This document shows positions 13,768 through 13,804 of a stretch of 13,804 nucleotides of DNA, piece after piece. Position 1 is the stretch's first letter, and each line of letters opens with the position of its first letter. A program made the position numbers and the translations under genes. The stretch comes from Gammaproteobacteria bacterium (GTDB lineage: Bacteria > Pseudomonadota > Gammaproteobacteria > Pseudomonadales > UBA7434). The stretch is from positions 1 through 13,804 of the forward strand of contig JAJRPK010000472.1 of NCBI GenBank assembly GCA_024280785.1, read 5' to 3'. The notes under the pieces were generated by a model, which made no database searches, was not told where the DNA came from, and saw only the letters and a program-made list of their open reading frames with translations.

Positions 13768-13804
13768 GGCTTGCCACGGGCTTCCACTCTCAACGGATTC
13801 AGGG

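Overview
This window comes from a gammaproteobacterium, most likely a marine one in or near the Cellvibrionales/Pseudomonadales. The protein families point this way: a Pseudomonas-type RhlB, a CysZ with gammaproteobacterial motifs, a heme-type Bfr with its Bfd partner, a class II PyrC, MotY and a RegB/RegA (RoxS/RoxR) pair. The run argG-motY-pyrC-rnt-bfd-bfr follows the order I recall from Pseudomonas aeruginosa, where a peroxidase gene lies between rnt and bfd; here it is absent. Base composition is moderate and coding density is high. No RNA genes, CRISPR arrays, insertion sequences or phage genes were seen.

Layout. Positions 1-2268 (minus, cut by the left edge) hold a large PAS-containing protein shaped like a hybrid histidine kinase, but lacking the phospho-acceptor His and the key N-box Asn. 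It appears to be a pseudokinase. After a 588 bp divergent gap come an orphan HvfX-like DoxX membrane protein (2857-3504, plus), a strong bidirectional terminator, and the DEAD-box RNA helicase rhlB (3876-5315, plus). On the minus strand follow bfr-cysZ (6697-5405), bfd (7247-7044) and pyrC-rnt (9192-7421). Then motY (9337-10251) and argG (10609-11826) read rightward, meeting a minus-strand regB-regA redox two-component operon (13767-11832).

How they fit together. Bfr stores iron and Bfd releases it. One Fur-like site lies upstream of the bfr promoter and a better one overlaps the bfd promoter, which suggests opposite iron responses. motY, a stator ring protein of the polar flagellum, has a near-consensus sigma-28 promoter. 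pyrC and rnt are translationally coupled. The pyrC Shine-Dalgarno sequence and start codon lie in a perfect palindrome.

The most unusual features are the apparent pseudokinase and a recurrent pattern of 11-bp tandem repeats that overlap the stop codons of three unrelated genes (doxX, cysZ, motY). In-frame 15-bp tandem duplications also occur inside the pseudokinase gene. No wholly new multi-gene system was identified; most genes are core housekeeping genes.
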